From Panonychus citri (taxonomy: Eukaryota > Arthropoda > Arachnida > Trombidiformes > Tetranychidae), in the NCBI RefSeq assembly GCF_014898815.1, contig NW_026515445.1, positions 1,550,001-1,614,000 of the forward strand: a DNA stretch of 64,000 nt, in the 5' to 3' direction. The notes under the pieces were generated by a model. That model had not been told where the DNA came from. It worked only from the letters and a program-made list of their open reading frames with translations, and ran no database searches. Below are positions 1 through 14,800 of the stretch, piece by piece. The translations under genes and the position numbers were made by a program. Position 1 is the first letter of the stretch; each line of letters begins with the position of its first letter.

Positions 1-58
1 TTCAATTAAACTGATTTACAATCATCAATCTTGATCATTAATCGAGTAAACAACTTAC

Positions 59-3000
59 CTTATTAACTTCATTGACATTGCAAAAAGCGCTGATCAAAAT
101 GCGAACCACACCAGCGTGTCCATACCTTGCAGCGGTATGAAGTGGAGTGTCACCATACTAACAATTAGACAATTAAGAGAAGACAACAATTAACAATGAT
201 AATTACAGGGGAAAGATTATATTAATAGTAAGTAAGTAATTATTGATGAGAAAATTTTAACTCCATCATTTTAAATGGTATTGCAAAGTTACGGGTGGGA
301 TCAGGATAATTTATCTAATTGTTTAAAAATTCATGATCATTTTGACCAACAATTAATGTTAACACTTGATTTAATTTATCATCATTATCGAAATTCTAAT
401 CAATGCAAAAGTAATTAAGATTAAGAAAACGATGATAAGTTAATCACAATCAGAAAAAGTTGAGAAATAATTTGTTTTCATTGATCTTTTTCATTACATC
501 TACAATCATCATGACCATTACAGTTTAAATGCCTCAGGGTTAATTTAACATTTACACGATTGAGAAACAGAATAAAAGTTAATCATCACTAAGATTATGT
601 TGATTATGTTTAGATGATGATAATTTAAGATTGAAACAGAAATCAAATGAAATAATATATTAAATCTATTGGGTGGCCTCAATCAGATAACATTTTTCGC
701 TCAAATTAAAGTTAATGCCAAGAAATGGATTGACCTGATTGACCTGCGAAGGTAAAAATGATTATGTTTTGTTCAGTAGCAATTTAAGCTTCATTAAAAT
801 GTCAATTATCATCATAATCATAATCATAATCATAATTATCTTTATCTTCAAGATCAACTCACGAGGTTATAAGTACTCATTATGATCATGTTAACCTCCC
901 AGGAAAAACTCACAGCTAAACAAAGTTCATCTGAATTATAAGTTTTATGATTTCATTTCATTTTCATAACAATTACAATCATAAACAACATGAAATATTT
1001 TCCAAGACAATATAATTATATGTCTTACTTTTTTTCCCAAAAAGCACATAAATTATAGATGAGAGTGCGAAAGTGAATAAGAGATGATGAGACTTGATAT
1101 TTGAATCTCAATCAGAATCATCGCTTTTCATCATTTCGAGGAGAAGCTCTTAATTTGGTTCTCTCTTTTAATTGTTGAATCAATTTGTACTATTTGATTG
1201 TTATCATTGAATTAGAATTGTAATCATCATGTTAGTTTCAATTGTTCTGATTTCTCAACCTTTCTCTTTGCTCTTTATCCTTTCTAATCTTCCCTGGTGT
1301 GACCATTGATTCCGAATCATCAACTTATTAGAGCTTTTTATTGGTAAGAACTGAAACACACGCCCAATGAATCAGTCAATTATTTGCAGAAATCAACAGG
1401 CGGTTGATTGTTTACTATTATCATCGCAAATATTTAGTCAACTCCACCCGTTAGACTTTATTACAATTAAAGTGTAACTGCAGCGATTGCGAGTGGAAAA
1501 CTGTTTCAATTTTGTTCATTTGTTGGTAAATTATCGATAACAATTAAGTCTGATTCTTTCTCATTTTCTGCAATTAAAAATATAAATCAAATTTTCCTGG
1601 TGCGAAAAATATTAAATCTCAAATAAATCACAATTCCATTTGCATGTATTAATAAATAGCAAATAAATAAATTGTTAATAAATTAATTTGACACTTTCGT
1701 TGTTATTTTAATCACAATCCGTTAACCAAATTGTGATCATTAATTGTTGTAACAATTATCGTTGAGGTGTAATTGTTATTTGTTTGTATTAGTTTATGGC
1801 CAAGTCGTAAAATATACTTGAGATTTGGTGGATATAATATTAGAAACAAATTTCTTGTTTGTCTGGATTAAAACTGATCATTTAATTCAACGAGTTCAAG
1901 AACTTATCATTGAAATCCTCATGCATCCATCAAAATGAGCCATGAAATAAGTGCTGATAATAGTGGTTTTCATCACGTATCATCATGAAAAGCATCAATC
2001 TAACACCTTTAATCAAAATTAAAACCATCAGATAAATCAAATAACTGTTAAAACTTATCTGTTGAATTAACCAAGTCAGAACGAAAAGTTTACAGAAAAC
2101 TGTTGAATATAATGACAATTAATGATAATTAAAGGATTAGACTGTTAATTATGACGGATTCAGTGAGATTAAGACCAAGAATTAATGTATAAGCTATAAT
2201 TTAGAATGGAACTGAAATATTATATTAGATTTGACAAGGTTAATATCTTTCCTCTCACAATATGATTATCGTCATGATGATTATCTGAGTGAAAAATTCA
2301 ACTTGTTTCGTTTAATTGTTCTATTAAGGTGAGACTAACAGAATCCTAATAATAATAATTAGAGAATAGTAATTAACAATTATAGCACAGCGAGATAAAA
2401 ATTCAATTAGAACCGTTAATATCTTATTGTTTACGCGGACAAATTAACAGAGTAACGGTTGAGATATTTTATCAAAAGTTGGAAGTAATTCTCACAATCA
2501 ACAAAGCAATACAAGTTTTTTTCTGTCATCATTATCATTGTAATTGCCATTATCATCATCATCATTATCTTCATCATTACCAACGTCAGAGTAACAACAA
2601 CATCATTGTCAGGGTAGTTAACTCATTGTATTTACAGGGTCAAGTTGCCAAAAAAAAAATCATGTTGCTGAAGCTTGAATAGTTGGATAAACAAGGAAAA
2701 GTCTGAATTGTGAGCAAAAGTAAACAGCAAATGTGATATGAGTTTAACTGCCATTGGAAAGTGAATTTGATTACTAATCATTCTGGTTGCAATTACACTT
2801 TAAATTGTGATCATGATTCCATGAAATCTGAGTGATGGAAACACGAAAAAAGAGACAAGCAAACAAATGATGGAACAGGTGGAGAATACATAAGACAACA
2901 AATTCTAATGACAGAGGAGACACACATTCAATTCTGTCAATTGCTGGTTAGTTAAACGGATCATCAACATTGTCAAAGTCTCCAACGTAAAAGTCAAGCA

Positions 3001-4103
3001 AAATTTTACCTGGAAAACGAATCAGTGTCCATACTATTAATATCGTTTTTCATTTAGCTAAAATTAATCCTAATGTTTTGGTTCTTAACATTTTGACGTA
3101 TCGATAACCAATAGGATGAAGATGAGCTTTAGTTTGTTGATTGTTAAGTTTTAAGTGTTGGCAAATTCAAAGATCATCAATAACAATTAAGATTAAGTCT
3201 AAAAGTTGCCAATGATTTTTATCAATGGAAAATTATCTTTTATGAAAAAATTGAAATGGTTTTTGGTTCTGATGAAATTATAAGATAATCTTGATAACAT
3301 AATTAGCGATACTATTAATTAACTTTTAATTAATCTATAAAATGTTGAGATTAGCAAGGAATAAATTAACTGTTGTAAACTGATTGTTATCACTTTGCTA
3401 CAATTAATCAACTGATCCCAGAAGCCAATATGATTGTTATAGCCTCGAGGATAAGATTATCTTACATCTAAGATTATCTCCTTTTCTTTAAGAGTTAATT
3501 GTTACCTTGATCTCCTGATGATCTTAAATGAATCAGATTTTGTGAGCGATGAAGAGCTCAAATTGTATTCCAAGTTCAAGGAAATTAGGAGAACATTTTT
3601 ATCAAAATTCTATTCATTATTTATCAATGTTTCATTCGCAACGGTCCATGTGTCAAGTACAATGTAATAATTGAACGACTGGCGAATCTTAATTATTAAT
3701 CAATCAAGAAAAAATTGAATTATTATTATTAGTAAAAAGCTCATTTTGAGAATCAACAGTCAACGCAACTAATTCTCAGAATTACCTTATCAAGTTTCTT
3801 GGCCTCTTTCATAAAGTAAACTAATTAACTTGCGAAACTAGAAAATTGTTTACAATTAAAGCAGATTGATAATTAAACTGCAATTTAAATGCAACGTTAT
3901 TCAATTTGTAAAATATCATCAAGACAAAAGTTTCAATTTTCATTAATTGTTAATCCAAAGGGAAGACACAGAGAAGAAGCAAAATAATCATCATCATCTT
4001 TCTTCCTCATCTTCTCATCTTCTCATCTATCATCTGCCTCTTTATCTGCATTCTACATAAGTTTTACCTCTCTAAACATTTTCTACCTTTCGCATCCTTT
4101 TCA

Positions 4104-4134
<31 letters not shown>

Positions 4135-6297
4135 CATCTTCATCTTTTTTATCTCAACTTTTGCCCTCGACTTTTCACTTAAGTTTCAAGTTTTAAGGCA
4201 GAAACTCAAAGAAACTTAACATAGAGCATCATCTTCATGTTTCATCATCTTTCTTTATCTTCATCTTTATTTCTCTCTCTTTTTTTCTAAGTATTTATCC
4301 ACATGAATGAGTCCACATCTTAATGAGATTTAAGTTAAAGATGAACGAGAAAAAAACCGAGCTATTAATTTGATCTAATTCTGTGAATTTTTAGGCAAAT
4401 TGTTGAGGTTATTGACTTGATTGTAATCCAACGTTCTCATGATGATAATAGTTTAAATTCAATGATGTTTACAATTAACTAATCAGAGTTAGTGTAACCT
4501 AATTAAAAGTAAATTCTTAAGAGTCCAAAGTTGTCATGATAAAATAGAAGATGAATTAAATCGATAAGTATTGAAAATAGAAAAAAAAATTACGTTAATG
4601 ATGAAACGAGAAGACAATTTAAGGCCTTAATTAACTGGTCAATTCATAAAATTATCCACAAAATGCTAATGTTAATGGACAGAAAGCAGAAAGAAGACTA
4701 ATTAAAGGAACGAATCTTTTTTCTCATTTGACTTTTTGCACGTTTATTATTATTAAGTTTTCTATTATTAAAACTGCGCGGTAATAACGCGAATGCATGT
4801 TCATTGATTCGTGCCAACACGTGTCCGCATTCACTTCTGCTTCTTCCTCGTCATCTTCACCATCATAATTATCGTTTACATTTTTCCTTTGAACAGCAAA
4901 CAAACAAACAAAACTTTATCTTGATTCAATTTTCATTTCTTTTTCTTAATTATCAACTGATGATTATTTTTAACGATTATACAATTATCATTAATCCTCC
5001 GGGGTAAATATAACACGATAATGGCTCGAATACACATTTGACCCTTTCAGGTAGTGAGGTGATAAAAAACTCTCTTTTCCCTGCCCTTGGTCAAGAAAAC
5101 TTTAATTGCTATTAAATAGATGAGACTAATCAGGAAGCGATTGCACTAATGGTGATAACATTTTAATGCCTTTAAAGATGAAGCAAAGTTTAAATTGTTT
5201 CTAGAAAAAGGTGAAAGGTGAACAAGAGGAGGAGACAAATGTACTTACATTATTTTTAATATCGGGCTTGGCTCCATAGATGAGTAGATTTCGGCAACTC
5301 TGATTGTGACCTTGTTGGCATGATAAGTGCAGGGCTGTGTTACCATTCTGGTCCAATGGGAAGAAGATGAAAGATAATCATTAAATTGTTGATTACCTCA
5401 AGTGATCAACATGTTTATGGCCCAGAGTTGAAACTAATTGAAATTTAATTACAATTTACACTTTTCTTCCAACTAAATCGTAGGCAATTTACATTTACAA
5501 GTAAATCAAATTAATTGATTCAGTTCCTTTTCTCATGTTCATATTTATTGTCAATTATAATTTGATTACAAACATCTGATTGTTGTAACTGAATTAATTC
5601 AAATTGCAATCAGACTTGATATTCGTAATATTATGATATGATATTCATGATAAAATTTATCGATACTCAACATGATATGAAATTAATTTGCTCGATTGAA
5701 CAAAAATTTAATCATATCACTGAAATCATGACTCGAAATCAGTCAACAATCAACTTATTATTATCAGTATCTTAATTAGTATTTTGAGATAATTTTAAAT
5801 TTCGGACTTGATTAATATAAAACGGTTTAAATGAGGTCAATTTAAATTATGTTCTGATAATTGTTGCGACTTAATCGGAATAAAATTACAATCATCACTT
5901 GATTACAATATTAAAGTATATAAATTATTCAAAAAATTAAGATTAATCTGATTTTCATGTAATCCAATTTGAAAGAAACAAATTGTAACTGATTAACCAA
6001 TCAGATTATTATTCACTTTGAATCCTTAATGGTAACTGGTCAGTTGAAATAATCCATTGGGACACTTTTCGTTACTTTGGTCTTGACAAACAATCAAATG
6101 ACGATGATCAATAATCTTACCTTGTTTTTGATGTTCAAATTGACTTTGTGTTTAGCTAATATCTCAATCGTTTGACTATATCCTTTCCAAGCGGCCTCAT
6201 GAAGAGCAGTGTTTCCAGATAAGTGATTCCATCTCATGACAAAATCATGTTGAAATTTAGCAAGTGAATGGGTCTCACCCGAACCACCAGCAGCCAT
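59..6297 (-). CDS. Ankyrin-repeat protein, ANKRD6/Diversin/Diego type (5' part, runs off left edge)
   Basis: Three coding exons join in phase 0 on the minus strand: 6121-6297 (59 codons), 5249-5347 (33 codons) and 59-157 (33 codons). All have GTAAG donors. The ATG at 6297 has an AAA ATG G context, with an in-frame TAG five codons upstream, although that TAG also ends a possible acceptor. Each later exon is exactly one ankyrin repeat (GNTALHEAAWKGYSQ, NGNTALHLSCQQGH, YGDTPLHTAARYGHAG). Order and wording resemble the repeats of vertebrate ANKRD6 (Diversin), related to fly Diego, which act with Dishevelled in planar polarity and Wnt signalling. In the family members I know, further repeats precede this point; here only about 30 unrelated residues do, so either the N-terminus is short or an upstream exon was missed. 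The rest of the gene lies outside the window. The ankyrin identity is firm; the family assignment is moderately sure. Confidence 0.72.
158..5248 (-). other. Long intron of the ANKRD6-like gene
   Basis: About 5.1 kb between two ankyrin exons, with a clean donor at 5248 and acceptor at 158. It is AT-rich and carries simple repeats such as CT tracts near 4104-4129. Open frames in it (for example 2479-2682 and 4804-5007) are short and of repeat-like composition. I see no further exon; the ankyrin repeats on either side are consecutive in the family. Confidence 0.6.
4104..4129. repeat. (CT)n microsatellite
   Basis: Uninterrupted CT dinucleotide run within a pyrimidine-rich stretch of the ankyrin gene's intron. 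Confidence 0.95.
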
Positions 6298-9193
6298 TTT
6301 CCAGCACAAACACTATTAAAAAATATTAATCCAATGAAATGGGTACATGAGTTAATCCGAAATTGAAATCACTTGATAATCCACTCAGATGAAACACCGT
6401 AAACAAAAAAGAGGCGATGGATCATGAAAATAAATACACAACACTTAGAGTAGTGATTGTTACTCAAGTTTTGTCAGAAATGAAGTTTAACATGAAAAAG
6501 AAAAAAAAGAAAACCCGAAAATCAACTTTTCTCTCCAACGATTTAGTTTCTTTTTCCACCAACAGAATTCGCACCCTTACAGTCTCTACAAATTGTTACT
6601 ATTTTGAGAGAAAAAAAAGTGAGAATAAAAAAGTTTCTCTCAATAAACTTAATCGTAGTTGAAAATAATCAATTGAAGAAATGATCTAATCCAATTCAGT
6701 TAATTTCTTTGTGAGCATTTTCTCAGTTAATCATCATGAATGAATTCATTTCATTTGCGACTTTTTCATTTAAACGATAATGAAAAGATTATCATTATTT
6801 TTCTGGAATTTCATTAATAATCTGAAACTGTTTTGTCTTTCGCTCATTTATCCGATTGTAATTGGAAGATAATATTAAAATCACAATTTACTTGGTCCAT
6901 GTTAATGTAAATATTGAATAAATTACTAACTGTAAATTTAAGAGTATTGTTAATGTTTCGTTTAACAGAACAGTTAATATATCAGTAAACAGTAATTGGT
7001 ATCAGGATTTTCCAGGTCAGTTAACAAAATATTATGAGAATGAAAAAGAAAAAAATAATTCAACAATCGAATTACAATTTAAAGTTAATTGAATTTGATG
7101 ATGAGGAAGAAGATGAAAAATAGATGAAATAAAAGTAACATTATGTTAATACGGTGAAACTTTTCTGATTTTCGCGTAGCATCTTCTCTCAACAAGATAA
7201 TCAGTTTTCACATAAAAAGATATCAAATAAGATTAGAAATACTTTCATCACCTGAAGCATCTTCTTACCAGCGATTTCTCAATGCGACCATGATAATAAC
7301 CTAATATGTATTTATAACCACCTCAGGGGATAGAAATGAATTTTTGTCATCAAATCAATTGTTGAGAAACTATTTTCGTAATTATTGTAACACCAGTTTT
7401 ATATATGAATATTTTAAAGCTACATAATAATAAGGTAGAAATTTATCTTATTGTTAGAAATTCAGATTACATGAAGAATATTATTAATAAATTTTGTCTT
7501 TTTTTTCGGTGTAAATCGAACATGAGATTAGATCGAAAAGTTCTGAGAACTTGAACAAAGTGAACAGAACTTTATCAAGTAGTTTCATACTTTCATTTTC
7601 ATCATATTCTATTGTTGTTGTAAATGATAATGAACATGATGATTATGATGAAGGTGCAGCAATGGCATTGAAAGTTTTCATTTTTGGTTTTCATTGATAA
7701 TGATTATGATTATTGTCATATAATGTTGATGATCATTAACCAGTTCAGTGATAAGGCGACATTTTTAATTCTTTCACATCATTGTTATCGTCATTTTAAT
7801 CAACATCTTCATCAGAGAAGAAAAAATCTCTTTCTATTCATCTTTTTTTTCATGATCCTCAATCAGGCTTTGAACATTTCCACTAATCTCATTGTAAATC
7901 TGCTTCAAGACCTCATCGAGATTCAACTTCATCAAGGTTTATATCATGATCACCAAGAAAATGAAATGTTTCCTCTCCCTCTCATCATTTTTTATATCCA
8001 ACTTTCTTTACCCACCATGATCATCATCTTGCCACTCTTGTTATCATCATTTTCATCCTCATCACTTTCATGCAATTTTATTATTCATTTCAACATCAGT
8101 TATCTTCTCAAACTGAGACTTGCCAGTAACACATAACAACAGAAGAAGAAGAAAAAAAAATCCCATTTTTCCTTCTTCAATCTCATCATTATCATCTTCT
8201 TCTTCTCTCAATCATCATCCTCTCCTTTCTCCTCATCATCTTCATTCTCATCATCATTCAAGATGATCTAATATGTTCTATAAAAATCGATCAATCTGTC
8301 GACGGAGTAAATATTCCCAGTTATCAATTTATAACCAGAAAATATATGCTTCCAATAATATGATTTCATGTTATTATCATGATTATCATTCATTAGAAAA
8401 CTTTTCTCTTCCTCTTCATTCATTTCAACATTAGTAATCAAATGAGCAAATATTATTAATATTATCATTACCATGATTATTATTACAATAATATCTCTGT
8501 GGCTTTGGGTTAACAGTTAATGATGAGAGAATGAGAGAGATGCGGATGATGAGGATGATAAAAAATATGATAAAGATGATAACCCATTTTATATGTTAAA
8601 TTAATACTAAATAATGGGTTGATATTATGACAGGATAAGCTGTTAAATAGGATCATAAATAGGATGATCCGGTAATAGTAATAACATTGCCTCCTTATCA
8701 TCCTCATCCTCCTCTTTCACCTCCTCTTCATCTTCCTCATCCTCTCACAACTTCTTCTGATTCTTTACGATTCTTTGGCTCATTTAATCACAATGAACAT
8801 TTTACACTGAAAAATATTATTTCTCTTTTTTTCTTCATTTTTATCATGTTACTTTACTATTACGAGATAATAAAAAAGTAACTGTAATTCAGACGATTGA
8901 ACACATTTCGCTGTGAATACTTTGCGATTAACATTGATACAATTTAGAGTAACATCAACTTGATCAATGGTTATGTCATCATTATGAGCATCATCATTTT
9001 CGTCATTTTATTATCATCACTGTGAAACTTTACTTTTCTGTCGCATCATTTTTGTTCATCATCAGCTTCTTATTCATCATCTTTTTCTTAGAAATTCATT
9101 TTTCATTGAAAATCTTTTCTTTTTCTTCTTCTTTTCAATGTTACAAATCTTTTCAAAATAAACTTCGTTTTTTATCTTCATCATCTTCATCGT

Positions 9194-9210
9194 TCTCTCT
9201 CTCTCTCTCT
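9194..9210. repeat. (CT)n microsatellite
   Basis: Short CT run inside the gene-poor region, flanked by TCATCT triplet repeats. Confidence 0.9.
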
Positions 9211-10466
9211 CTTACTTTTTCTTCACTCTTTTCCAATCTTGATTTTCTTAAGGAAAAAAGAAATGATGAAAAGATGATGATGTTGATGAGGAATAAGAAT
9301 AAAAGAGGATGAAGAAGATGAGAAAATCCATCAATTTACTCGAATAGAACAAAGTTACCTTTTCATCTTCATCTTGCCAATTTTACATCAATTCTCTTAT
9401 AACACTGAGAGAATTTATTTTCCTCATCTTCTTTTTACTTTAGTTTATCATAAACAGTAACATGGATATTCAATGTTTTCATGAAACACTGAATCTTATC
9501 ATGCTTCTGAACTGAATATGGATTCAATGTATTCTTGTGGTATTTTTTATTTCCTTCAATATATAATTCAGAATAATTCCTTTACTCCGCTTTATTCAGT
9601 TTTTCCACCATGCAAACAATGATATTTTCATGATAATATTAATATAATAGTGCAAAGGAAAATAAAAGATTTCCTTTTGTTCAAGTTTCTATTCAGATTT
9701 CATCATTTTTTGAATCATGATACCAATGATAATATAAGTTGAGTGATAGTTTATCATTTTTTAGTTTACATCGAGTTGACATTTATCTGAATTTTCATCC
9801 TTTGAAAATGGATAAATCATCTTATCTCATATCTTTTTACCTGAACTTACTCAGGATTATCTCTTCACATTCAAATATCGATGCAAAAAAATACTTCACT
9901 ACATAGTTGATAAATATCTGGAATACTCTCTGATACAGTCTCGCACCATGAGCTGATTAATCAAATCATTTTCCCTCGATCATCATTACGAATCAATTTT
10001 GCTTCGGTGAAATGAAATGTCTTGAAAAATATGGAAATGAAAAGAAACATTTTTTGAGTGATTTTTGTTGTTCAACTGATTTGCCCTGAGGAGATTCGGC
10101 AGCACATGAATTGGACAAGGAAAATATTTTCAGAATTATGTTTTTCTGTTATTATCGGAAAAGAGAAACAAAAACAATGATGACGACAATCGACATGATG
10201 ATTATGTTAAGATGAAAATTCGAAAGGTAAATATTCGAGGAAAAAATCAGTATAATAGGAAGATGGTTATTGTGTAACAAGGAGGAGGAGCAGTAGGAAG
10301 ATGATGATGATGATTGTCTAGGAAGAGTGAGAAAGACAAGTGTAATGCCATTGAAGGACATAAAAAGTTACAATAAGGAAAGAGAGAGAGAGAAAAAGAG
10401 AGTCTGAAAGAAAAGGATGATAAACAAGAAGAGGAGGAAATCTACGAGTGTTTATTGAGGATGAGG

Positions 10467-10495
10467 ATGGAGATGGAGATGGAGATGGAGATGGG
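10467..10495. repeat. (GGAGAT)n minisatellite
   Basis: Four to five tandem copies of the hexamer GGAGAT, ending in an imperfect unit. Confidence 0.9.
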
Positions 10496-11375
10496 AGATG
10501 ATGTCATGCGTGTTCGATGCGATAATATCACAGGGAATGATATTCACTAGTTATCTTCACATTCAGTATTAACGAACATCCCAGTTGATGATGACAATGA
10601 TTCTCAATGAGTTGTGGTTACATTGTTGACATTCATCTTCTTTTATTTTCTCTTCTGTTTTTTATCCTCTCTATAGGCTTTAATTGTCTATGATTAAAGA
10701 CGCTTAATTATGAATGATTAATTGATCCATTATTTCATCTTTCTTCCAATTGTGACTCTAATTGTTTCTTGCAAGTTGAATATCAAGTGATTATTACGAT
10801 TGGAAGCCAAGGAACAATCTCTGGAATAAAATTCTTGTTAATCATTTGGTTCATCGACATTTCATCAGGTAAATTATTCTTGATTTTAATCATGACTTGT
10901 TCACAATCTAAGCAACAGAAATTTACTGACAAATGCTAATCAATTACTGAATCAATGTAATTTGTTTGGTTTATGGTCTCATGGCTCATTCTGATTCAAA
11001 TAGTTCAATTCAAATTCTGATTTCCATCCATGGATTTATGTTGCAATTAATTCACATCGATTTAGATGATTAGTGATGACAGATGGTAATCATTGGTTAT
11101 TATCATCACTCTCTCATATTTATCTTCATACTCTCAGCATGATCTTAAAAACTATTTAACCATTAATTCAATTGGTGTTATTTTTCCCAAAGGTTCCACT
11201 TTATCCTCTCATCCCTTTTATCTTCTTTCGCATCCCTTTCTCATCTCATTCTCTTTCACTTCTGACACTCAATACGATCGCTATTCCTTTCTACAATTAA
11301 ATGTCACTTCCCTGTTTCCCTCCGAGATTTGATTCTCAATGTTAACAATAATGTTTCTTTTCAATATAATCGCAT

Positions 11376-11393
11376 ATCTCTCTCTCTCTCTCT
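11376..11393. repeat. (CT)n microsatellite
   Basis: CT dinucleotide run in the gene-poor region. Confidence 0.9.
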
Positions 11394-11797
11394 TTATTGA
11401 CATTATTTGACTTGCTTGATAATTATCACAATAAAATCTATTAGATGATTAACATCTACAAGTGCATTTAAATTATGAACCAATGCTAACATTTAGATAT
11501 CACTTTGATTTATTGATGAATGAATAATCAGCATAAATAAGCTATCACATCAATTGGCTATTAAATATTATAACAATTTGATTCTATTGTTGATTGATGA
11601 AGTAAATCAGTTTAATCTAAATCAATTTCTTGTTGTTGTTTACTGAAAGATTAAGATTAAGATGTTGGCTCATTGAATGAACCAAATGAAGATTTAAAGA
11701 CAGCGAAAGATTTACTTTCTGCCAATATAATGATAAAAATACTCGAAACCAAATGATATTTACTCTAAATGTGAGAGTGTGTCTGGGAGAGGAATAG

Positions 11798-11804
<7 letters not shown>

Positions 11805-11833
<29 letters not shown>
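11805..11833. repeat. (GA)n microsatellite
   Basis: GA dinucleotide run of about 14 units. It is responsible for two overlapping Ser-Leu repeat frames on the minus strand (11617-11895 and 11760-11972) that I do not accept as genes. Confidence 0.95.
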
Positions 11834-11836
<3 letters not shown>

Positions 11837-14800
11837 AGGATGACGGCGAATGTTGGATGAGGATAAAGATAAGAGAAGATAAAATCTGATGACATTGATA
11901 GATTGTGTGACCAATGTTATTTGTATTTGGAGTCACTTTCATCTTCTTTGTCTTCCCCTGAGAGATAAACAAAGTGAGAAAGAGATTGTTACGCTTTCAT
12001 ACAGATTCTCATAGTAAATCCGATAAAATGAAAGAGAGACAAGAAGATGATGATAATGATTGCGAATAGAAACAAGTCTTTAGTCAATTTATATTTAGTA
12101 AATGGTGAACATCGTTAAAACCATTAGTTTCTCATTGGATCATCATCTTCATCTCCATCATGATAACCCATCTAACTAAATCTAAATTAAAACTATCAAC
12201 ATCATCAATGTATCATCAACATCTTCCTTTTCTTTCCGTTCATTTGTCTTCTCACTTTTATCCTTTTTATCCTTTTCTTTATCATCCAACTTACTCTCTT
12301 TTCTTTTTTTCTTCCAACAACAGTTAATCATTTCTCTCACTCCTTCATCTCTCTTCTTCCTCTTCATCCTTCTCTCCTCCTTTTTTCATCATTATCATCA
12401 TCATCTTGTTGGTTTGTAACTTGGTGATCATAAAAACTGTTATCATCTTCTCAAGGGTCAAGATGATAATGATGATGAAACTGTTGAAATTGATTGGTTT
12501 ACAGTAACAATAGTTCAGTTGATTCTGTTACTCCAAGATGATCATGATGATTGTTATAATGATTTCTGGCCTAATCTTGGTCTTTATCATCACTGTAATG
12601 TTACAAAAATGTAAACTAAGATGTAACCTTAATGATACTTTTAACATTAACTCTCAATGATTCAATTTGAAATACATCAAAGTCTTATAACTGAATCATC
12701 ATTATCACCGTAAACATCACCATAAATCAACTCTATCAGTTGTTTCATTGATTAATTGATAACAACCAATTCATTGCTAATCTAATCTAATTATGTCTAT
12801 TTAACAACAATTGTCCATAATACATTGTAATGATCTTAATTGGAATCAGTTTACAATTTGTTTCATAGAAAAGTTTTTTCATTCAAGTTACTTGAACCAT
12901 TTGCGATTTAATCAACACACAAATTTAGTGATGAGTTGATTGACAATTTACGAATCAGATTAATAAATTGAGATAATTGGCTTGAGTATAAAATGGAGAG
13001 ATAAAAAGTGACTTAAACTGATGAAGTAGAATATCAGTCACTTGGATTAAGGTTTATCAAGATTGTTTTCTCTTTAATCCACCAACACCCAAATGTTGAT
13101 AGAAAAAATAAATCCCACCTCATCTCTCTCTCTCTCCATCCTCATCCTACTCATCATCTTAAAAAGTAGCAAACTATAATAATCCGGTTTCTACAGAAAA
13201 TAACCCGAGTAGAATCAAATTAATCCTCTTCTCATCAGCAATCCAATGATTTCAACCAAATGTGTCTAGTTACTTTATTCGCATCCTTCTCATCCTTCTC
13301 ATCATCAATATCATCCTCATCTCCTTATAACTCCCTATGTCAATCGATTGGCAAGATTATTGGTTTATATGTTTACTTGGCAGATTATTATAAATGCTCA
13401 TTGAGATACATATTTAGTATTATGGTGAAACAAAATAAACGGATTACAGATTAATATTAATACATTTAAAGATGATGATGATGATTATGATTATCACTTC
13501 TTCTTATCATCATCTTCATGATTGCCTATTAACACATAAAGAGAAGAAAAATAATTTCCATTTTATTGAACAAACAGATAAGACAAACACCCTGAGGGTA
13601 AATGATAATGATAAAGGATAGAAACAAAATCAAATAATCGTAATCACAAATTGTCATGATAATTGTAATAACTATTCAATGATTATAATTCAATCTTTTT
13701 CCAATTGTGTTGTTAATTATTTATCAGTTATGATAAATGATAACTGATTAGCATTAATCACCGATAATCAATTCAGATTATGTTCCAATCTTGTAGCTTT
13801 TACCATTTACTATTTTAATCAACAACCATGGTCAAGATAATTAATTGATTAATTCCACTCCCAATGGGACATAATCAACTAATTTGAGTAATTAACTTTT
13901 TTCACTCTCAAGTAAATCATTGAAATTAATGTTAATTGAATTAAATGAACGACTGATAATCTTGTCATTTGTTTGCTTTCATCTCAATATTTCAAGTTCC
14001 ATGATAACATCATGTTCGTGTTCAGATATTATGGCTTAAGGTTAACACCTTATCTCGTTTATTTTTATCATCATCTTAAGCATCTTTATCTCCAACCTTC
14101 CCATTTATCTCCATCCTCATCATCTCCATGTGATCGACCAGAATTTTCTTTCACAACATCATCTATTTATCTTTTTTTTTTCATTTCGAATCAGACTGAC
14201 CCTTAAAAGAAGGTTTTCTTTTCTACTCTTTTAACTTTACTGAAAAATCGGATATTTATTTTCTTCTGTGTAGAACATGTAATAATACTTAACCAGAATG
14301 AACAAGTTTCTGAATAAAGTTCTGGTTCAGTTGATTCAGAGGAGAATAAGAAGATGACAAAAGAAGATGAAAAAGATTCGATGGAATTTTTTCTCACTTT
14401 TTTCTCTTGATCGATTTTGGAGCCTTTCATGATGTTCAGGCTTCTGTTCTCAATTCAACTTATTATGAATATTGTCTTTTCCTCAACATGTTCATTGCAA
14501 TTTTTTATTCTATTTCTCATCATCGTGATCATGATTCCATGGCGATCACCAACATGTTTGAATTATATTATATTGAGCTTGTTTCAATTCAGTTAATAAA
14601 ATGTTGCATTATTTTGTTAACTAAATTAACAGAAAGTGACAATTGATGAGTGGTTATGTTGATGTAAGCATATTTATCTTCATGTTGATGTTCAATATGA
14701 AGATGATAAAGAATAATAATTCTCATCATCACTTTTCCAATGGTCAGAATTTTTGCTTTTTCTTCTCATGTCAATTCCAATCAAAGATAATCCAAAGTCA

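Noticed and set aside
6417..6662. 81-codon frame upstream of the ankyrin gene, plus strand
   Set aside because: Lysine-rich AT-driven composition with no similarity; lies in the likely promoter of the minus-strand gene.
7684..8136. 150-codon open frame, plus strand
   Set aside because: Leu/Ile/His/Ser-rich translation of TCA-type repeats, no domain, no splice or start support.
11617..11972. Two minus-strand Ser-Leu repeat frames
   Set aside because: Both come from reading one (GA)n microsatellite.
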